Positions 17,615 through 26,563 of a stretch of DNA of 64,000 bases are shown piece after piece. The DNA comes from a virus. The position numbers and the translations under genes were made by a program. Below the pieces are notes generated by a model. The model was not told where the DNA came from. It saw nothing but the letters and a program-made list of their open reading frames with translations, and searched no databases. How positions within the stretch are numbered: the stretch's first letter is position 1; the number at the start of each line of letters is the position of its first letter. Where the stretch lies: positions 64,001 through 128,000 of the IMG/VR virus record IMGVR_UViG_3300043444_000502, one strand, 5' to 3'.

Positions 17615-18907
17615 ATGAACTTTGACAAAATTATATCTTTTGGATATCCACAATTTACTGAACAACCGCATTTATATTACACGTATTTAAAAAATGCACA
17701 TCCAAGATATCGTGCTGAAATTCGTGATTTATATTTTTCAGTACCATACAAATATAAATGGAATGGTCATGATTTTATGTATGGTGACGTTATGGCTGCA
17801 TCATCTGATGATAGACATTTTGAATATATGTTAAAAATTCAAAATGAATTTGGAATTGCTCTATCATTAACGTTTAACGAAACATATCCAAATAAAGAAT
17901 TATGCGGTGATAAAGATGTATTAAATGGATTTATTAATCATATTGGTAAATTCTATGAAATGGGTATTAGATCGTGTACAATATCACACGTACACATGAT
18001 GGCTATGGGTATTTTGCAAAAAAACTTTCCAGAAATGAAATGGAAAAATACAGTTAATCATATCATTACTAAACCCCAACAAGTAGTTGACATGTATACA
18101 TTGGGTTATGATGTTATTAATTTAGATCGTTCATTAAATCGCGATATGGATGCTTTAAAAGCAATTCAACCGCTGCGTAAAAAATATCCTGAAATGGAAC
18201 TGAGTTTACTAGTTACAGAAGGATGCATGCCACACTGTCCATTTAAAGTAGAACATGATACCATGAATAAAGAACCTGGTTATCAATATTGGCATAATCA
18301 TGGTAATGTTTCATGCGGGATTTGGAGAAATGTTGAAACAAATGAATTGCCTAGAATTGGCACTGATATGATTTGGGGCGATAAAGAAACTTTTTATGCA
18401 TATGCTGAAATGGTAGATTATTTTAAATTTTCAGGTAGAATGGGAAAACTTCCAGATAATGCAGATGCTGAAAATGATAAATTCGTTTGGTCGATGGTTC
18501 AACCAAAATCAAAAAGGCGTTATACTTACAATCCGTGGTTTTTAAATCATTTAGATCAAGGCACATACGCAACGGCAGATTGTCTACAAGATGTCATTGA
18601 GAATGATTTAGGTCCAATTAGTCCAACATGGGAATTTGGAAGATTTATTAATAAAACACATGATTGTAAAACCACATGGAATTCAATCAATGCATTAAAT
18701 GATGGTAACGTGTGGGCTACCAAAAAGGGTAAAGCTTTAAATCATGTTTTAAAAAATTGTAAAAATGAATGTTGGGATTGCCATGCATGTGAAAGAACGT
18801 TTGGAAGTAAAGATTTTGATTCTCTAATTGAAATCGATAGAGATGTTTCTGTTTTACAAGGTAATTTAGAACATTTTAAAGGCATTCCAATTATCAAGCA
18901 ATTATAA
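17615..18907 (+). CDS. U32-like TIM-barrel Fe-S protein
   Basis: A 430-residue protein. The order of strands and helices (residues 85-200) with NTVNHIITKPQQVVDMYTLG, then INLDRSLNRD, then LSLLVTEGCMPHCPF resembles the TIM barrel of the U32 'peptidase' family (TrhP, RlhA, UbiU/UbiV). Members of that family bind an Fe-S cluster and take part in hydroxylation of RNA or quinones. Cysteines near 200-230 (EGCMPHC, SCG) and a C-terminal group (CKNECWDCHAC) could hold clusters. It stands alone between a terminator and a late promoter. The family call is tentative. Confidence 0.5.
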   Translation: MNFDKIISFGYPQFTEQPHLYYTYLKNAHPRYRAEIRDLYFSVPYKYKWNGHDFMYGDVMAASSDDRHFEYMLKIQNEFGIALSLTFNETYPNKELCGDKDVLNGFINHIGKFYEMGIRSCTISHVHMMAMGILQKNFPEMKWKNTVNHIITKPQQVVDMYTLGYDVINLDRSLNRDMDALKAIQPLRKKYPEMELSLLVTEGCMPHCPFKVEHDTMNKEPGYQYWHNHGNVSCGIWRNVETNELPRIGTDMIWGDKETFYAYAEMVDYFKFSGRMGKLPDNADAENDKFVWSMVQPKSKRRYTYNPWFLNHLDQGTYATADCLQDVIENDLGPISPTWEFGRFINKTHDCKTTWNSINALNDGNVWATKKGKALNHVLKNCKNECWDCHACERTFGSKDFDSLIEIDRDVSVLQGNLEHFKGIPIIKQL

Positions 18908-18910
18908 ATA
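18903..18910 (+). promoter_or_regulatory. T4-type late promoter box
   Basis: Exact TATAAATA overlapping the preceding stop codon, 32 bases before the ATG at 18942. The leader then carries an AT-rich inverted repeat (AAATAGAT at 18906-18913, ATCTATTT at 18923-18930). Confidence 0.7.
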
Positions 18911-18941
18911 GATAAGAAATTAATCTATTTTAGGACATAGA

Positions 18942-19364
18942 ATGTCACATTGGTTAGAACAATTCTTTCAAAGACGCACAGATGGAGGTTTAGTACTTCG
19001 TGATGGTGCGTCTTGTCATCATCAAACATCACAAGGATTATATGTTTATCCAGACAGATTTGTTGTCTTGGATTCTTTTCATATGATCGAAACAATGATT
19101 GCAAAATACACAGTAATTTGCGAATCTCAAGCAGAACGTCCTCATAAACTTGATACTTTTGAACTTACAGTTTTGGCTAATCGCGATAATGTAGTTTTCA
19201 CTGTTTATGGTCGCGTATTCACAGATAGAAAATTAGTTGACATTGAGATTGAACAAGATGCTAGTCTAGTATACCTCAAAGTCAAAGAACATGATTATGG
19301 TACATCAGATCGTGTTAAAGTATCATTAATTAGAAATTATATTGACGCGAGTGGAACATCATGA
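18942..19364 (+). CDS. Structural protein of second fibre cluster
   Basis: A 140-residue, mainly beta protein with an aromatic and His-containing N-terminus (RDGASCHHQTSQGLYVYPDRF) and an even series of strands. It is the first gene behind a late promoter and overlaps the start of the repeat-containing fibre gene by 4 bases (ATGA), so it is probably a connector or adaptor for that fibre. Confidence 0.6.
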   Translation: MSHWLEQFFQRRTDGGLVLRDGASCHHQTSQGLYVYPDRFVVLDSFHMIETMIAKYTVICESQAERPHKLDTFELTVLANRDNVVFTVYGRVFTDRKLVDIEIEQDASLVYLKVKEHDYGTSDRVKVSLIRNYIDASGTS

Positions 19365-20707
19365 GCATAACAAAAAAGTTCTGTGAAGTAGAAGAAGGTT
19401 TAGTAGTAGGTAATGTTACTATCGATGGAGATGGTAGTATTCAACTTACTGGAACAGTTTCCGCAAATTCAATTCAAACAACAAGTGGTGTATTAATTCA
19501 TGCTTCTGGAAATATGGATATTCCAGGTGAAGTCACAATTGATGACTTAACAACATTACACTCATTGCACGTTTTAAACAATACTGAAGTAGATGGTTCT
19601 CTTAGTGTGTTAGATAACGCACACATTTCAGGAGATTTAACTGTCAATGGTATTGTTACAACAAATTCTTCATTTAATCTCTTAAATAAAACTGTTAATA
19701 TAGTTAATTTTGGTGGAGAGGCATCGCAAATTAATATTGGTGCAACTGGTGATAATTGGGTTAAAACAAATTCAAATTTAGAAGTTAGTCGCAATTTAAC
19801 AGTAGGTTATCAATTTGAAGTTGCTGAAGGTAAATTCCAAATTGATGGTACATTTGGAGATCAAGGTGCAACACGTCTTCAAGGTATTTTAGAAGTTGGC
19901 CAAGATGCAACATTCGAATCTGGTTTAGAAGTTCAAGGATTAACATATTTAACCGGTTTATTTAATGTCAATGATAAATTCACAGTAGATCAATTAACTG
20001 GTAATACTGTTGTTTATGGTACACAAAATGTTAAAGGCGCAGTTGATTTAGATTCAACATTAAACGTCGATGGCAATACAATATTAAATGGTACACAAAA
20101 TGTTAAAGGCGCAGTTGATTTAGATTCAACATTAAACGTTGATGGAACAGTAAACATTGAAGGTGCTACTGTTATTGATGACACTCTTCAAGTTACAGGC
20201 GCAGTAGATTTTGACAATAATCTTAATGTAGATGGCACGTTAAATGTAGAAGGCGCTACTACAATTGATGATACATTAAATGTCACTGGCAATACAGATG
20301 TAGACGGTACACTAAATGTTGACGGTAATGTAACACTTCAAGGTACTCTTGAAGTTGATGGAATTTTATATGGATTTTCAGAAGTTCATGATGCTAAAGG
20401 TGAAGTTCGTTTAGTACCACAGAATGAACAAGCATCATCATATACTTTAGTTGCATCTGATCATGGTAAACATATTCTTGCATCAAACACTGTAACCGTT
20501 CCTGGTAATGTATTTTCTGCAGGTCAAACTGTTGTTGTAATTAATTGGACTAGCGGAAATATTACATTATCACAAGGTGCTAGTATGACAATGTATCAAG
20601 TCGGTACATCTAACACTGGTAATAGAACTATTGCACAACGCGGTTTAGTAACATTATTTTTTATTAATGCAACTAATTGTATCGTATCAGGTTCTGGATT
20701 AAGTTAA
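19361..20707 (+). CDS. Tail fibre with repeated beta units
   Basis: A 448-residue fibre. Residues about 30-340 consist of short units of the form LNVDGxxxxxGxxxxDxT, typical of a trimeric triple-beta-helix shaft. Residues 220-340 show the strictest repeat, including two nearly identical 24-residue units. The last 100 residues look globular and Thr/Ser/Asn-rich (SGNITLSQGASM, NRTIAQRGLVTLFFIN). No S74 domain is visible. Overlaps the genes on both sides. Confidence 0.82.
   Translation: MSITKKFCEVEEGLVVGNVTIDGDGSIQLTGTVSANSIQTTSGVLIHASGNMDIPGEVTIDDLTTLHSLHVLNNTEVDGSLSVLDNAHISGDLTVNGIVTTNSSFNLLNKTVNIVNFGGEASQINIGATGDNWVKTNSNLEVSRNLTVGYQFEVAEGKFQIDGTFGDQGATRLQGILEVGQDATFESGLEVQGLTYLTGLFNVNDKFTVDQLTGNTVVYGTQNVKGAVDLDSTLNVDGNTILNGTQNVKGAVDLDSTLNVDGTVNIEGATVIDDTLQVTGAVDFDNNLNVDGTLNVEGATTIDDTLNVTGNTDVDGTLNVDGNVTLQGTLEVDGILYGFSEVHDAKGEVRLVPQNEQASSYTLVASDHGKHILASNTVTVPGNVFSAGQTVVVINWTSGNITLSQGASMTMYQVGTSNTGNRTIAQRGLVTLFFINATNCIVSGSGLS
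20018..20145 (+). repeat. 72-bp-period direct repeat in fibre gene
   Basis: A 56-base unit (20018-20073) returns at 20090-20145 with one silent C/T change. The period is 72 bases, 24 codons. It encodes GTQNVKGAVDLDSTLNVDG twice and is the freshest part of a longer degenerate repeat array. Confidence 0.9.
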
Positions 20708-21636
20708 TGACAATTTATGCAACGATTGGTAGTGGTGGTCAATATAAACCAGTTGTAGCTTCTGGTGGAAGTGAATTTTCATTTACGTGGAATGGAGATC
20801 AATATAAAGGTCATTCATACACATATACCGGTGGTGCACAATCGCTTGTAGTATCTGATGCTGGTGATGATAAAGTAGTTCATTGCATTCTTTGGGGTGC
20901 TGGTGGTGGTGCTGGTGGTCAAAGCGGAAATTCAGGCGGTGGTGGTGGATGTGTTCGACTAATGAATATATCAGTTTCCAATTCTGAAACGCTTAACATC
21001 TCTGTTGGTGGTGGCGGAGGCAATGGTTCAGGTTGTTGTGGTTCATGCGGAGCAGGTAGTAGCGGCGGTGGACCGATCATAGGTCGTGGTGGTCATGGTT
21101 ATTCTTCAGGCGGCGGTGGTTGTTCTGCTGGCGGTGGAGGTGGAGGTGGCGGAACATTTTTACTTCGCTCAAATAATTCTGTAATTTGCGCTGCTGGTGG
21201 CGGCGGAGGCGGCGGTGGTTCTGAAGGATGTGGTGGCGCTGGAAGAGGCGGATCTGGTGGTGGATCAGGTGAAAATGGCGGCAATAGTGCTTGGGGCGGT
21301 GGAGCAGGTCAAGCTGGTGGACAAGGCGATGGTAGTTATAATGGCGGAGATGGATGGAATCCTGGTGGAGATCAATCTGGTCCTGGAGGCGGTGGCGGTG
21401 GTTATGCTGGTGGCACTATGGGTTATGTTGATAATGGTGGAGACTGTCATGGAAAATCTGGTGGCGGGGGTGGAAGAGGTTATCCATCAAGCGCAGTTGA
21501 ATATTTAACATCATATAGCACATCTGCTGCTAATTCAAGCGATGGTACATTTTCTAGTTGGCGTAGTTCATATGGTGATGCTAACGGCACAGGCGGTAAA
21601 TTAGTTGTATTCTATAGAATTAAAAAAGGTTTATAA
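20707..21636 (+). CDS. Glycine-rich tail protein
   Basis: A 309-residue protein. I chose the ATG at 20707, which overlaps the previous stop (TAATG); the upstream frame lies inside that gene. After a short N-terminus (about 70 residues) come roughly 180 residues of Gly-rich sequence with blocks of six or seven Gly, several Cys (GCCGSCG) and Ser, then a last strand (GGKLVVFYRIKKG). The plan resembles the three adhesins at 13336-15360 but without the YPDG start, so it is a separate receptor-binding or tip candidate. Confidence 0.75.
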   Translation: MTIYATIGSGGQYKPVVASGGSEFSFTWNGDQYKGHSYTYTGGAQSLVVSDAGDDKVVHCILWGAGGGAGGQSGNSGGGGGCVRLMNISVSNSETLNISVGGGGGNGSGCCGSCGAGSSGGGPIIGRGGHGYSSGGGGCSAGGGGGGGGTFLLRSNNSVICAAGGGGGGGGSEGCGGAGRGGSGGGSGENGGNSAWGGGAGQAGGQGDGSYNGGDGWNPGGDQSGPGGGGGGYAGGTMGYVDNGGDCHGKSGGGGGRGYPSSAVEYLTSYSTSAANSSDGTFSSWRSSYGDANGTGGKLVVFYRIKKGL

Positions 21637-22115
21637 TGGCTATAGTTACAGTTAAATTCGATTTAGATACAAAAAAATACAACATTAGTAGTTTAGACGC
21701 TGGTAGCGTTCATGATCCTATGGGTGATATTAACTACGATGATTTATACGTTTTATTTGGTTTTACACGTGGTGAAACTAAGCCAGTAGAATTTAATAAT
21801 TTAAAATTTGGATTCAACTTAAGAGATATGGAAACTAAAAAGATTGTTAGTTCTATCGCATATCCTTTAATTGGAATTCAATATATGAGAAGTGATGCTG
21901 ATATATTAGAACACACTAAAGTATCAGTTATTCCCGGAAAGCAGTATCGTTTAGATTTTTGGGTTCAAAACAATTATGAAGAAACAAAGGGATATGCATG
22001 GTTTGTTATTCCGATTTATAGTGATTATGAACTAGATTATAATACAACACATGATGATTCATATCAAGAGTTTTTGACTATGAAAGATGATACGTTAGAT
22101 GGTACAGTTTATTAA
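21636..22115 (+). CDS. Hypothetical structural protein
   Basis: A 159-residue beta-rich acidic protein (many Asp and Tyr) whose ATG overlaps the preceding stop. Segments such as PGKQYRLDFWVQNNY and WFVIPIYSDYEL suggest an Ig-like sandwich. It ends the second fibre cluster. No specific family recognised. Confidence 0.6.
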   Translation: MAIVTVKFDLDTKKYNISSLDAGSVHDPMGDINYDDLYVLFGFTRGETKPVEFNNLKFGFNLRDMETKKIVSSIAYPLIGIQYMRSDADILEHTKVSVIPGKQYRLDFWVQNNYEETKGYAWFVIPIYSDYELDYNTTHDDSYQEFLTMKDDTLDGTVY

Positions 22116-22272
22116 TCCAATATTGGAAAAAGAAAAAGCACAAGAAAGATTTAATATTTGCATTAAATGCGATGAATTTACAAAAATAACAACTATGTGT
22201 AAACAATGTAAATGCATTATGAAAGTTAAATGTAAATTAAAATCAGCAAAATGTCCATTAAATAAATGGTAA
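22099..22272 (+). CDS. Cys-rich zinc-ribbon-like small protein
   Basis: A 57-residue gene that overlaps the previous one by 17 bases. The protein has eight Cys, arranged CIKC, then CKQCKC, then KCKLKSAKCP, and ends KCPLNKW. Paired CxxC groups suggest a zinc ribbon, and similar short proteins occur in other T4-like phages. It fills what would otherwise be a 172-base gap before the ferritin gene. Function unknown. Confidence 0.7.
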   Translation: MVQFINPILEKEKAQERFNICIKCDEFTKITTMCKQCKCIMKVKCKLKSAKCPLNKW

Positions 22273-22287
22273 TAAATAGAGATAACT

Positions 22288-22725
22288 ATGAACGAATTAA
22301 TTAAAAAACTCCGTGAAGTATTAGCATCTAATTTTGCTTTATACTTAAAAACTCAAATGTTTCATTGGAACATCGAAGGTCCAAATTTTAATGATTATCA
22401 TGCATTTTGGGCAACTGTGTATACAGATCTATATGAACAAAATGATTTAATTGCGGAATATATTAGACAAGCAAATGAATATGCTCCAGGTTCATTAGAT
22501 GTTTATAAACAATTATCTGTTATTGATGACGAAGATGGATTTCCAAAATCTGTAGAAATGTTTAATAAATTCTTGAGCAATAATGATTCAATGATTACAT
22601 TATATAATCAACTATATGAACTAGCAGAGAAGAATGAAGAATATCAAATTTCAGACTTTTGTGCACAAAGATTAGCAGCACATAAAAAACACGCATGGAT
22701 GGTTCGTTCTATCCTTAAGGATTAA
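22288..22725 (+). CDS. dps: Dps-like ferritin
   Basis: A 145-residue four-helix ferritin-like protein. His26, His38, Asp53 and Glu57 have the same spacing (12, 15, 4) as the ferroxidase ligands of Dps proteins, inside FHWNIEG and NDLIAEYIR. Dps dodecamers oxidise and store iron and protect DNA from peroxide. The gene is 4 bases upstream of neck gene 13 in the late region, so it may be made late or packaged. The presence of many Fe enzymes in this phage makes an iron-handling role attractive, as an inference. Confidence 0.9.
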   Translation: MNELIKKLREVLASNFALYLKTQMFHWNIEGPNFNDYHAFWATVYTDLYEQNDLIAEYIRQANEYAPGSLDVYKQLSVIDDEDGFPKSVEMFNKFLSNNDSMITLYNQLYELAEKNEEYQISDFCAQRLAAHKKHAWMVRSILKD

Positions 22726-22728
22726 TCA

Positions 22729-23466
22729 ATGGCAACTCCAACAAATAGACAAGAATTAAAAGACTATTGCTTAAGAGCATTGGGTGCGCCTGTACTTGAA
22801 GTTAATATTGATGAAGACCAATTAGACGATCGTGTCGATGAGGCTCTTCAAAAATATTATGATTATCATTATGATGCTACAGAACGCGTATATATCCCAA
22901 TTCAAGTTACAGATATTGATTTAGCAAATGGTTGGTTTACGTTAACAGATGATATCATTTCTGTTACGCGCATTCTTCCACTATCAAATACATGGTCAGG
23001 TGTTAATATGTTTAACATGAAATATCAGATGTATTTGAATGATTTTTATGCATTATATCGTGCAGACTCTATGCAATATTATGTTGAAATGCAACAATAT
23101 CTTTCAACATTAGATTCATTATTAAATGGTGTACAAACTATTCAATATAGTCGTCATGGAAATAGATTGCGTATTGAAGCAAATTTAGAAGAAAAAATTC
23201 AGCCAGGTCAATATATTATGGTTGAAGGATATAGAAGAATTGATAACGCAGAAGTTTGGAATGATTTCTGGTTAAAACGTTATGCAACATCTTTAATTCA
23301 GTTCCAGTGGGGTGCAAACCTTGCTAAGTTCGATGGTATGCAATTACCAGGTGGTGTTACAATTAATGCGCGTCAATATATTGATGATGCAGAAAATGAT
23401 ATTCGCTTATTAGAAGAAGAACTAAGAAGCACACACGAATTGCCAGTAGACTTTTTCTGCGGATAA
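22729..23466 (+). CDS. 13: Neck protein gp13
   Basis: A 245-residue homologue of T4 gp13, which closes the DNA-filled head and joins it to the tail. Recognised by the N-terminus (NRQELKDYCLRALGAP), the DDRVDEALQKYYDYHYD helix and the DNAEVWNDFWLKRYATSLIQ block, and by its place directly before gene 14. Slightly shorter than T4 gp13 (309 residues), as in marine T4-like phages. Confidence 0.93.
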   Translation: MATPTNRQELKDYCLRALGAPVLEVNIDEDQLDDRVDEALQKYYDYHYDATERVYIPIQVTDIDLANGWFTLTDDIISVTRILPLSNTWSGVNMFNMKYQMYLNDFYALYRADSMQYYVEMQQYLSTLDSLLNGVQTIQYSRHGNRLRIEANLEEKIQPGQYIMVEGYRRIDNAEVWNDFWLKRYATSLIQFQWGANLAKFDGMQLPGGVTINARQYIDDAENDIRLLEEELRSTHELPVDFFCG

Positions 23467-23472
23467 TAATAT

Positions 23473-24510
23473 ATGCCAACCAATGTATATTTTAACCCGG
23501 GGGTTATGTCTGAACAACGTTTTTACGAAGACATGATTGAAGAATCTCTTCGCATTTACGGTCAAGACGTTTATTACATCCCGCGCAACTTAAAAAATTT
23601 AGATTCAGTTATGAATGATGCTATTGCATCAGAATTTAATCAAGCGTATTTGATTGAAATGTACATTGATGAAGGTGGTTATACTGGTGAAGGTACAATC
23701 ATGTCTAAGTTTGGTCTTGAAATACGAGATCAAGCAACACTAGTTGTTTCACGCAGACGTTGGGAAAACTTTATTGGTCGTGAAAATACAACGATGATTG
23801 GTGGACGTCCAAACGAAGGCGACTTGATTTATATTCCGCTTTCTGGTACGTTCATGGAAATTAAATTCGTTGAACACGAAGCTTCATTCTATCAGTTAGC
23901 TAACATTTTCGTATATGAGTTACACTGTGAAACATTTGAATATTCGGGTGAAAAATTCAATACTGGTTATGCAGATTTGGATGGTATTGAAGATACATAC
24001 GCATTTGCTCAAACATTGAACTTAGGTTCTGGTAATGGTAAATCGTTTGTAGAAAATGAAGAAGTTCAACAATTCGTTGGTTATGATATGAATAACCAAC
24101 CTATTTTTGTATTTGGTAATTTAGCTAGTGTTGACTTTGCTGGTGGTATTGCTGCAGCTATTACAGTAAATCAGATTAGATCTACTGATGGAAAAGCTAG
24201 ATATTTCCAAGAATCTGGAATTGGTGAAGCTGCAGTAGAACGTCGTATTATTGGTATGTCATCTGGAGCAGCATTCTTAATTAGTACAGCACAAGATGCA
24301 CAAGAATTACCAAATGATGCTAATGCACAAAACGCATCATTTGAAGAATTCGGCGATGATATTCTTGACTTCTCTGAATCAAATCCATTTGGTGAACCAG
24401 GCGGTGATTATCACCAAATGACATTGACATCATACGAACCATCTGCAATTTCAATCGACAATAATCTGTTGCGTTTTGATGAAAATACCGCAACGTGGGA
24501 TGCACAATAA
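23473..24510 (+). CDS. 14: Neck protein gp14
   Basis: A 345-residue homologue of T4 gp14 (256 residues). The first half matches the family (SEQRFYEDMIEESLRIYGQDVYYIPR, shown here only in part, then YIDEGGYTGEG). The C-terminal 80 residues are more variable. With gp13 it forms the head-tail connector ring. Confidence 0.92.
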   Translation: MPTNVYFNPGVMSEQRFYEDMIEESLRIYGQDVYYIPRNLKNLDSVMNDAIASEFNQAYLIEMYIDEGGYTGEGTIMSKFGLEIRDQATLVVSRRRWENFIGRENTTMIGGRPNEGDLIYIPLSGTFMEIKFVEHEASFYQLANIFVYELHCETFEYSGEKFNTGYADLDGIEDTYAFAQTLNLGSGNGKSFVENEEVQQFVGYDMNNQPIFVFGNLASVDFAGGIAAAITVNQIRSTDGKARYFQESGIGEAAVERRIIGMSSGAAFLISTAQDAQELPNDANAQNASFEEFGDDILDFSESNPFGEPGGDYHQMTLTSYEPSAISIDNNLLRFDENTATWDAQ

Positions 24511-24522
24511 TAGGATTCTAAC

Positions 24523-25767
24523 ATGGCAAAACAAGTATTAAACGTAGGTCTAAAAAATAACGATAAAACTGGTGACACATTACGTGCAGGTGGTTTAAAG
24601 ATCAAAGCTAACTTTGATGAAATTTATGCCGCACTAGCTCTTGATAGTGTAAACATTTCAGGCGGTAATTTATTAAAAACCGGTGATTATTCAGATTTAC
24701 GTAATAAACCAGACTTTTCAAATGTTGCTATTTCAGGTTCTTTCTATGATCTAGAAAGTCGTCCTGATATTGGCATTTATGTTGGTGCACCACCTAATGA
24801 TGAAGGCGTTGATGGGCACGTAGCTGCTAATATGGCTTTTGATAGTCAAAATCTTTATGTTTGTTTAGCTGATTATGAAGAACAAGCAGTATTTGGTAAT
24901 ATTACATTTATGCATGAAGAAAATCATGTTGATTTTCCTGTTAGAGCCAAATTTACTAATAATGATGGTGTAATCGCATTATATACAAATACATATAAAA
25001 CTCCATTGGCTGGTTGGTCTATTAGTGATGGTACAAATACTGTTGTAATTACACAAGTTGAATTACAACAAGATATCAATAATCAACCATATTACCTATG
25101 TCATTTAGCATCAAACTTTGTGTCTGTAGCAGAACAATTATATTCTATGCAATATGACGCTCCTTCAAATTCACATGTGATATGTGTACAATGGAAACCA
25201 GAATATCAAGCATTATTAGATGCGCATGAGCAAGGACAAGGTTCACGCTTACGTAACGTTAATGATCAAAATGCTCGCGTAATCACTGACTTAATTCATG
25301 ATTCTATTAATAATGAATTAACTATTGTATATCTTGGTTCTCAAGTTGGTAATTATGTTGGTATGACTATTAAATTAGATCAACCTAAAATTTGGAAATC
25401 AATTCCATGGGCAGATTTTGGGCAGCAGTTTGATGCTCGTTCAAATATTTTATTAACTGCATCTGTAACAGGTGGAGTAGATGAAGTATCAGCCACAGTA
25501 TTAAATGTTAATACTCGTGTACAAAAATTAGGTGATGGAGTATATCGCTTAGGTAATGGTCAAGAAGGTCAAGTAGTTGAATTAGTGTTAAAATCATCAG
25601 CATTAAATCCTTCGGCGATTAAAGTATATTTTGATAATGCTAGAGTTGGTAATACAGAATATCAAAATATTTTTATGAATCCATTTATTGGAAATCCGGC
25701 TATTGGAATAGTTACTTTAATTTTCACCGATGGTGCGTGGCAATCTAATGGCGGCCAATGGGATTAA
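24523..25767 (+). CDS. Virion structural protein between genes 14 and 15
   Basis: A 414-residue protein. The N-terminus contains TGDTLRAGGLKIKANFDEIY, a motif common at the start of phage fibre/whisker-type proteins. The rest is beta-rich with no catalytic motif. Its place between the neck genes 14 and 15 suggests a neck or collar decoration. The exact role is unknown. Confidence 0.7.
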   Translation: MAKQVLNVGLKNNDKTGDTLRAGGLKIKANFDEIYAALALDSVNISGGNLLKTGDYSDLRNKPDFSNVAISGSFYDLESRPDIGIYVGAPPNDEGVDGHVAANMAFDSQNLYVCLADYEEQAVFGNITFMHEENHVDFPVRAKFTNNDGVIALYTNTYKTPLAGWSISDGTNTVVITQVELQQDINNQPYYLCHLASNFVSVAEQLYSMQYDAPSNSHVICVQWKPEYQALLDAHEQGQGSRLRNVNDQNARVITDLIHDSINNELTIVYLGSQVGNYVGMTIKLDQPKIWKSIPWADFGQQFDARSNILLTASVTGGVDEVSATVLNVNTRVQKLGDGVYRLGNGQEGQVVELVLKSSALNPSAIKVYFDNARVGNTEYQNIFMNPFIGNPAIGIVTLIFTDGAWQSNGGQWD

Positions 25768-25771
25768 GTAG

Positions 25772-26545
25772 ATGTTTGGACAATATTTTTATAATTCACA
25801 TTTAAGAAAAGCTGTTGCCATATTTGGTACGCTTTTCAATAATATTAACGTTGTGAAACGTGATGCACAAGGAAATGTACTTTCTACGGTGAAAGTACCA
25901 TTAGCTTATGGCCCTAAACAAAAATTCTTAGCACGTCTACTTGAAGAACCTGATCTTATTGCGCCTGAAGTTTCCATGCGTTTGCCGCGTATGTCATTTG
26001 AAATTACGTCTCTTGCATATGACACACAAGCTAAAGTAAATAAAAATATAAAATTGCAAACTCCTTCAATTCATGGAGTTAATACAATTTATACTGCTGC
26101 ACCATATATCTTAAACATGCAATTGAATATTATTGGTAAAACTCAAGATGAAGTTTTGCAAATTAGTGAACAGATTTTGCCGTTTTTTAATCCTGAATAT
26201 ATCGTAACTGTTAAAGAAATACCAGAAATTGGTTTAATGCGTGATGTCCCAATTGTATTACAAAGCATTGCAATGGCTGATGATTATGAAGGTGAATTTG
26301 AACAACGTAGAACTCTAATTTATACGTTAGATTTTACGATGAAAATTCAGTTTTATGGTCCAATTCAGAAAGATATTGGTGTTATTAAAGATACTACAGT
26401 AAATCTACGCAGTATTGAATCCCATAAAAAAATGGCAACTGTGAATGATCAAGTATCTCCTATTAACGTTGGTCCTGAAGATCCACATCAAGTGATTGAA
26501 ACAATTATCCATTATGATACAGATTTTGGTTTTACTGAAGATTAA
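25772..26545 (+). CDS. 15: Tail sheath stabiliser/terminator gp15
   Basis: A 257-residue homologue of T4 gp15 (272 residues), the hexameric ring that ends the tail and binds the neck. Family features visible are the FYNSHLRKAVAIFGTLFNNI start, VPLAYGPKQKFLARL and the RLPRMSFEI block. It sits in the expected 14-15-16 order. Confidence 0.93.
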   Translation: MFGQYFYNSHLRKAVAIFGTLFNNINVVKRDAQGNVLSTVKVPLAYGPKQKFLARLLEEPDLIAPEVSMRLPRMSFEITSLAYDTQAKVNKNIKLQTPSIHGVNTIYTAAPYILNMQLNIIGKTQDEVLQISEQILPFFNPEYIVTVKEIPEIGLMRDVPIVLQSIAMADDYEGEFEQRRTLIYTLDFTMKIQFYGPIQKDIGVIKDTTVNLRSIESHKKMATVNDQVSPINVGPEDPHQVIETIIHYDTDFGFTED

Positions 26546-26563
26546 ACCAATTAAGTGAATATT

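Noticed and set aside
18906-18930. AT-rich inverted repeat as a terminator
   Set aside because: The 8-bp stem (AAATAGAT/ATCTATTT) has only AT-rich pairs with a 9-base loop and lies downstream of a late promoter box, so it would be weak and is more likely part of the leader.
21099-21284. Proline-rich frame on the minus strand
   Set aside because: It is the antisense of glycine-rich codons (GGN read as NCC) in the fibre protein, with no ribosome site or promoter.
22271-22278. AATAAATA as a late promoter before the ferritin gene
   Set aside because: It has one mismatch to the consensus, and only 9 bases remain before the ATG. It is possible but too weak to list.
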